Shown here in pieces: positions 62,540-64,000 of a stretch of 64,000 bases of DNA (the stretch's first letter is position 1; each line of letters opens with the position of its first letter). Both the position numbers and the translations under genes were made by a program. This DNA is from Poriferisodalis sp965204125 (GTDB lineage Bacteria; Actinomycetota; Acidimicrobiia; Acidimicrobiales; Poriferisodalaceae): assembly GCF_965204125.1 (NCBI RefSeq), contig NZ_OZ241968.1, positions 2,356,001-2,420,000 of the forward strand, given 5' to 3'. The notes under the pieces were generated by a model. The model was given only the letters and a program-made list of their open reading frames with translations, did no database searches and was not told the origin of the DNA.

Positions 62540-62607
62540 TGCAGGCTGCGCTTTGCGCAGGAAGCGTGATACAGGCTCCGCTTTGCGGAGGAAGCGTGTC
62601 ACGGCTG
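62518..62607 (+). repeat. Three 30-bp tandem repeats with internal stem potential
   Basis: Units at 62518-62547, 62548-62577 and 62578-62607 have an exact 30-bp period. Each contains CGCTTTGCG, then AGGAAGCG, whose CGCTT and AAGCG can pair. Units 1 and 2 share 27 of 30 bases; unit 3 has more changes at its 3' end. The first unit supplies the last codons and stop of the preceding gene. There are no spacers between units, so this is not a CRISPR array. Confidence 0.85.
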
Positions 62608-62657
62608 GCGACTCACCGACGAAGCCTGAGCAGGGGTCGACGGTAGGGTTCGCCGCC

Positions 62658-63935
62658 ATGAGCGAGCGGCAGGCATCTGCGAGCACAGCGTCGGGTGGCG
62701 AGCTCAGATCCGAGCTAGATGCCTGGCTCGCGGACAACTGGGATCCCGAGGCCAGCGTGCAGGAATGGTGGCAGCGGTTGGCTGCCGCCGGGCTGTCCAA
62801 TCCGACGCTGCCCGAGCCGCACGGCCGGGGCTGGGGCCGCAGCGAGACACGGGTGCTGGTCGAAGCGATGCGTGCAGTTGGTGCCATCGGAGCGCCGGCA
62901 GGGCTGGGCATGCTGCTGGCGGCGCCCACCGTTCTCGAGCACGGCACACCCGAACAGATCGAGCGATTCGTGCCAGCCATTCTGAACGGCACCGAATCAT
63001 GGTGTCAGCTCTTCTCAGAGCCCGGAGCCGGCAGTGACCTCGCCGGCCTGCAAACCAAGGCCATTCGCGACGGCGACGAGTGGATCGTCACCGGGCAGAA
63101 GGTGTGGACCTCCGAAGGCTCCCATGCCGACTTGGGCATGCTCGTCGCCCGCACTGACCCCGAGGCGCCGAAGCACCGCGGACTCACCTGGTTCGCGTTC
63201 GAGATGGAACAGGACGGCGTGGAGGTTCGGCCCCTGCGCGAGATGACCGGCCGGTCGCTGTTCAACGAGGTGTTCATTGACGGGGCTCGGGTGCCCCACG
63301 CCAATGTCATCGGCGAGCTGAACGACGGCTGGCGCGTGACCAACACGACGCTCATGGTCGAGCGGGCAGGCATAGGCGGCAGCCACGGGCTCGCATTCGC
63401 AGCGGCACATCCCGGCTCCATCGCCGGCCACCTCGATCGGCCGGCCGGCACGTTCCGGGGCAAGCGGCTCCCGCTGGCGGCTGGGGGAGTGGGCCCCGGT
63501 ACGTTCAACCAGCTCAGCGAGGAGGCCCGCGCCCGTGGCCGCGGCGGCGACCTGATCGTCCGCCAAGAACTCGCAGCGCTGCACACCGATCTTGAGGTGA
63601 TGCGGTTATCGGCCATGCGCAGTCGCCAGAAGTCCCAGCGCACGGGTGGCGAGGGCAACTTGGCGAAGCTGCGCATGACCGCGGCCCTGCGCCGCGCCCG
63701 GTCGCTGGCGAGCACCATCCTCGGCGCGGACATGACCCTGTGGGGCGATGAAGCCGCGAGCGGCGGCGTGCTGCAGGAGATGGCGGTCTTCTCGCCGGCG
63801 CCGTCGATCTACGGCGGCACCGACGAGATCCAGCGGAACATCCTCGGCGAGCGGGTGCTGGGCCTCCCCAGGGAACCCGGACCCGATCCGGCTACGCCTT
63901 TCCGGGAACTTGCCCAGAACGCCACGTCTTGGTAG
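62658..63935 (+). CDS. Acyl-CoA dehydrogenase family protein
   Basis: A 425-residue flavoprotein. QLFSEPGAGSDLAGLQTKA is the FAD-binding block of the middle domain, and GDEWIVTGQKVWTSEGSHAD follows. The C-terminal loop reads IYGGTDEIQRNILGERVLGLPREP: the position of the usual catalytic Glu (YEGT) is Gly, as is typical for some actinobacterial FadE subunits that work in heteromers (such as the steroid side-chain enzymes). It may therefore need a partner subunit. A Gly/Arg-rich loop of about 35 residues lies near 275. The ATG at 62658 follows TAGGGT by 8 nt (leaderless). Confidence 0.88.
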   Translation: MSERQASASTASGGELRSELDAWLADNWDPEASVQEWWQRLAAAGLSNPTLPEPHGRGWGRSETRVLVEAMRAVGAIGAPAGLGMLLAAPTVLEHGTPEQIERFVPAILNGTESWCQLFSEPGAGSDLAGLQTKAIRDGDEWIVTGQKVWTSEGSHADLGMLVARTDPEAPKHRGLTWFAFEMEQDGVEVRPLREMTGRSLFNEVFIDGARVPHANVIGELNDGWRVTNTTLMVERAGIGGSHGLAFAAAHPGSIAGHLDRPAGTFRGKRLPLAAGGVGPGTFNQLSEEARARGRGGDLIVRQELAALHTDLEVMRLSAMRSRQKSQRTGGEGNLAKLRMTAALRRARSLASTILGADMTLWGDEAASGGVLQEMAVFSPAPSIYGGTDEIQRNILGERVLGLPREPGPDPATPFRELAQNATSW

Positions 63936-64000
63936 CGCGCTGTACCTTGCCCGGGGCCGTCGGGGCGCGTGCGCCCAGCGGGCGGCACAGAATGTGAAGC
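63936..64000. other. Window edge without a recognised feature
   Basis: The last 65 nt after the acyl-CoA dehydrogenase stop carry no visible ORF, promoter or hairpin that I can support. Confidence 0.5.

Noticed and set aside
62518..62607. Tandem repeats as a CRISPR array
   Set aside because: Units are directly adjacent without unique spacers and there are no cas genes.

Overview
The window is 64 kb of high-GC DNA that is almost fully coded, with short intergenic gaps and many GTG starts. It contains several putative F420-dependent luciferase-like oxidoreductases, CaiB/BaiF CoA transferases, acyl-CoA dehydrogenases, SDRs, a DUF222-HNH nuclease and an actinobacterial gene neighbourhood around recA-miaB-miaA-dapF-hflX. 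Together these point to an actinobacterium. A free-living, lipid- and acyl-CoA-degrading lineage such as class Acidimicrobiia is my best guess, but that class assignment is inference. Many genes have a TANNNT hexamer 6-8 nt before the start codon and no Shine-Dalgarno, so leaderless transcription looks common.

Layout. 1-8.1 kb: catabolic genes (PhyH-like oxygenase, SDR, DMT transporter, LLM oxidoreductase, class III aminotransferase, CoA transferase, acyl-CoA dehydrogenase). 8.2-15.2 kb: NUDIX hydrolase, DUF222-HNH nuclease, a remnant of a CoA transferase, and sbcDC. 15.4-22 kb: gluconolactonase-like protein, alpha/beta hydrolase, SDR, MFS and an unusual family A DNA polymerase. 22-26 kb: a higBA toxin-antitoxin pair, class IV aminotransferase, pgsA and cinA. 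26-31.5 kb: two LLM oxidoreductases and an enoyl-CoA hydratase/MFS/CoA transferase operon. 31.5-41.6 kb: recA, a Baeyer-Villiger-type monooxygenase, miaB, miaA, dapC, a Phd/RelE pair, hflX and dapF. 41.6-46.4 kb: a nested foldback with G-rich arms, SDR, tRNA-Gly, metX, DEAD-box helicase, tRNA-Cys and tRNA-Val. 46.4-49.4 kb: a small accessory island just after the tRNAs, with a frameshifted and truncated cytosine methyltransferase, an XRE regulator and an AAA_14/DUF4143 ATPase. 49.4-56.2 kb: a lipoprotein serpin, CoA transferase, phosphofructokinase and a TPP-riboswitch-controlled thiamine transporter. 56.2-64 kb: acetoacetyl-CoA synthetase, coaE, a hotdog thioesterase, a HAD phosphatase and an acyl-CoA dehydrogenase.

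The most interesting signal is regulatory. Six genes scattered over the window (DUF222-HNH nuclease, sbcDC, DNA polymerase, recA, the methyltransferase remnant and a HAD hydrolase) share a promoter of the form TGTSR-N11-TANNNT. Four match the published LexA-independent recA-NDp (PafBC-type) motif TGTCR exactly and two carry TGTGA. In five of the six, the start codon follows the -10 by only 6-7 nt. recA also has a second promoter, TTGACA-N18-TACATT, with a perfect LexA box (CGAAC-N4-GTTCG) inside the spacer. The window therefore appears to sample a dual DNA-damage regulon.

Other points worth a look are the polymerase with about 200 extra residues in its fingers region, the foldback element between an SDR gene and dapF, a CinA whose deamidase motifs have drifted, a DapF with Ser in place of the first catalytic Cys, and an exported serpin.
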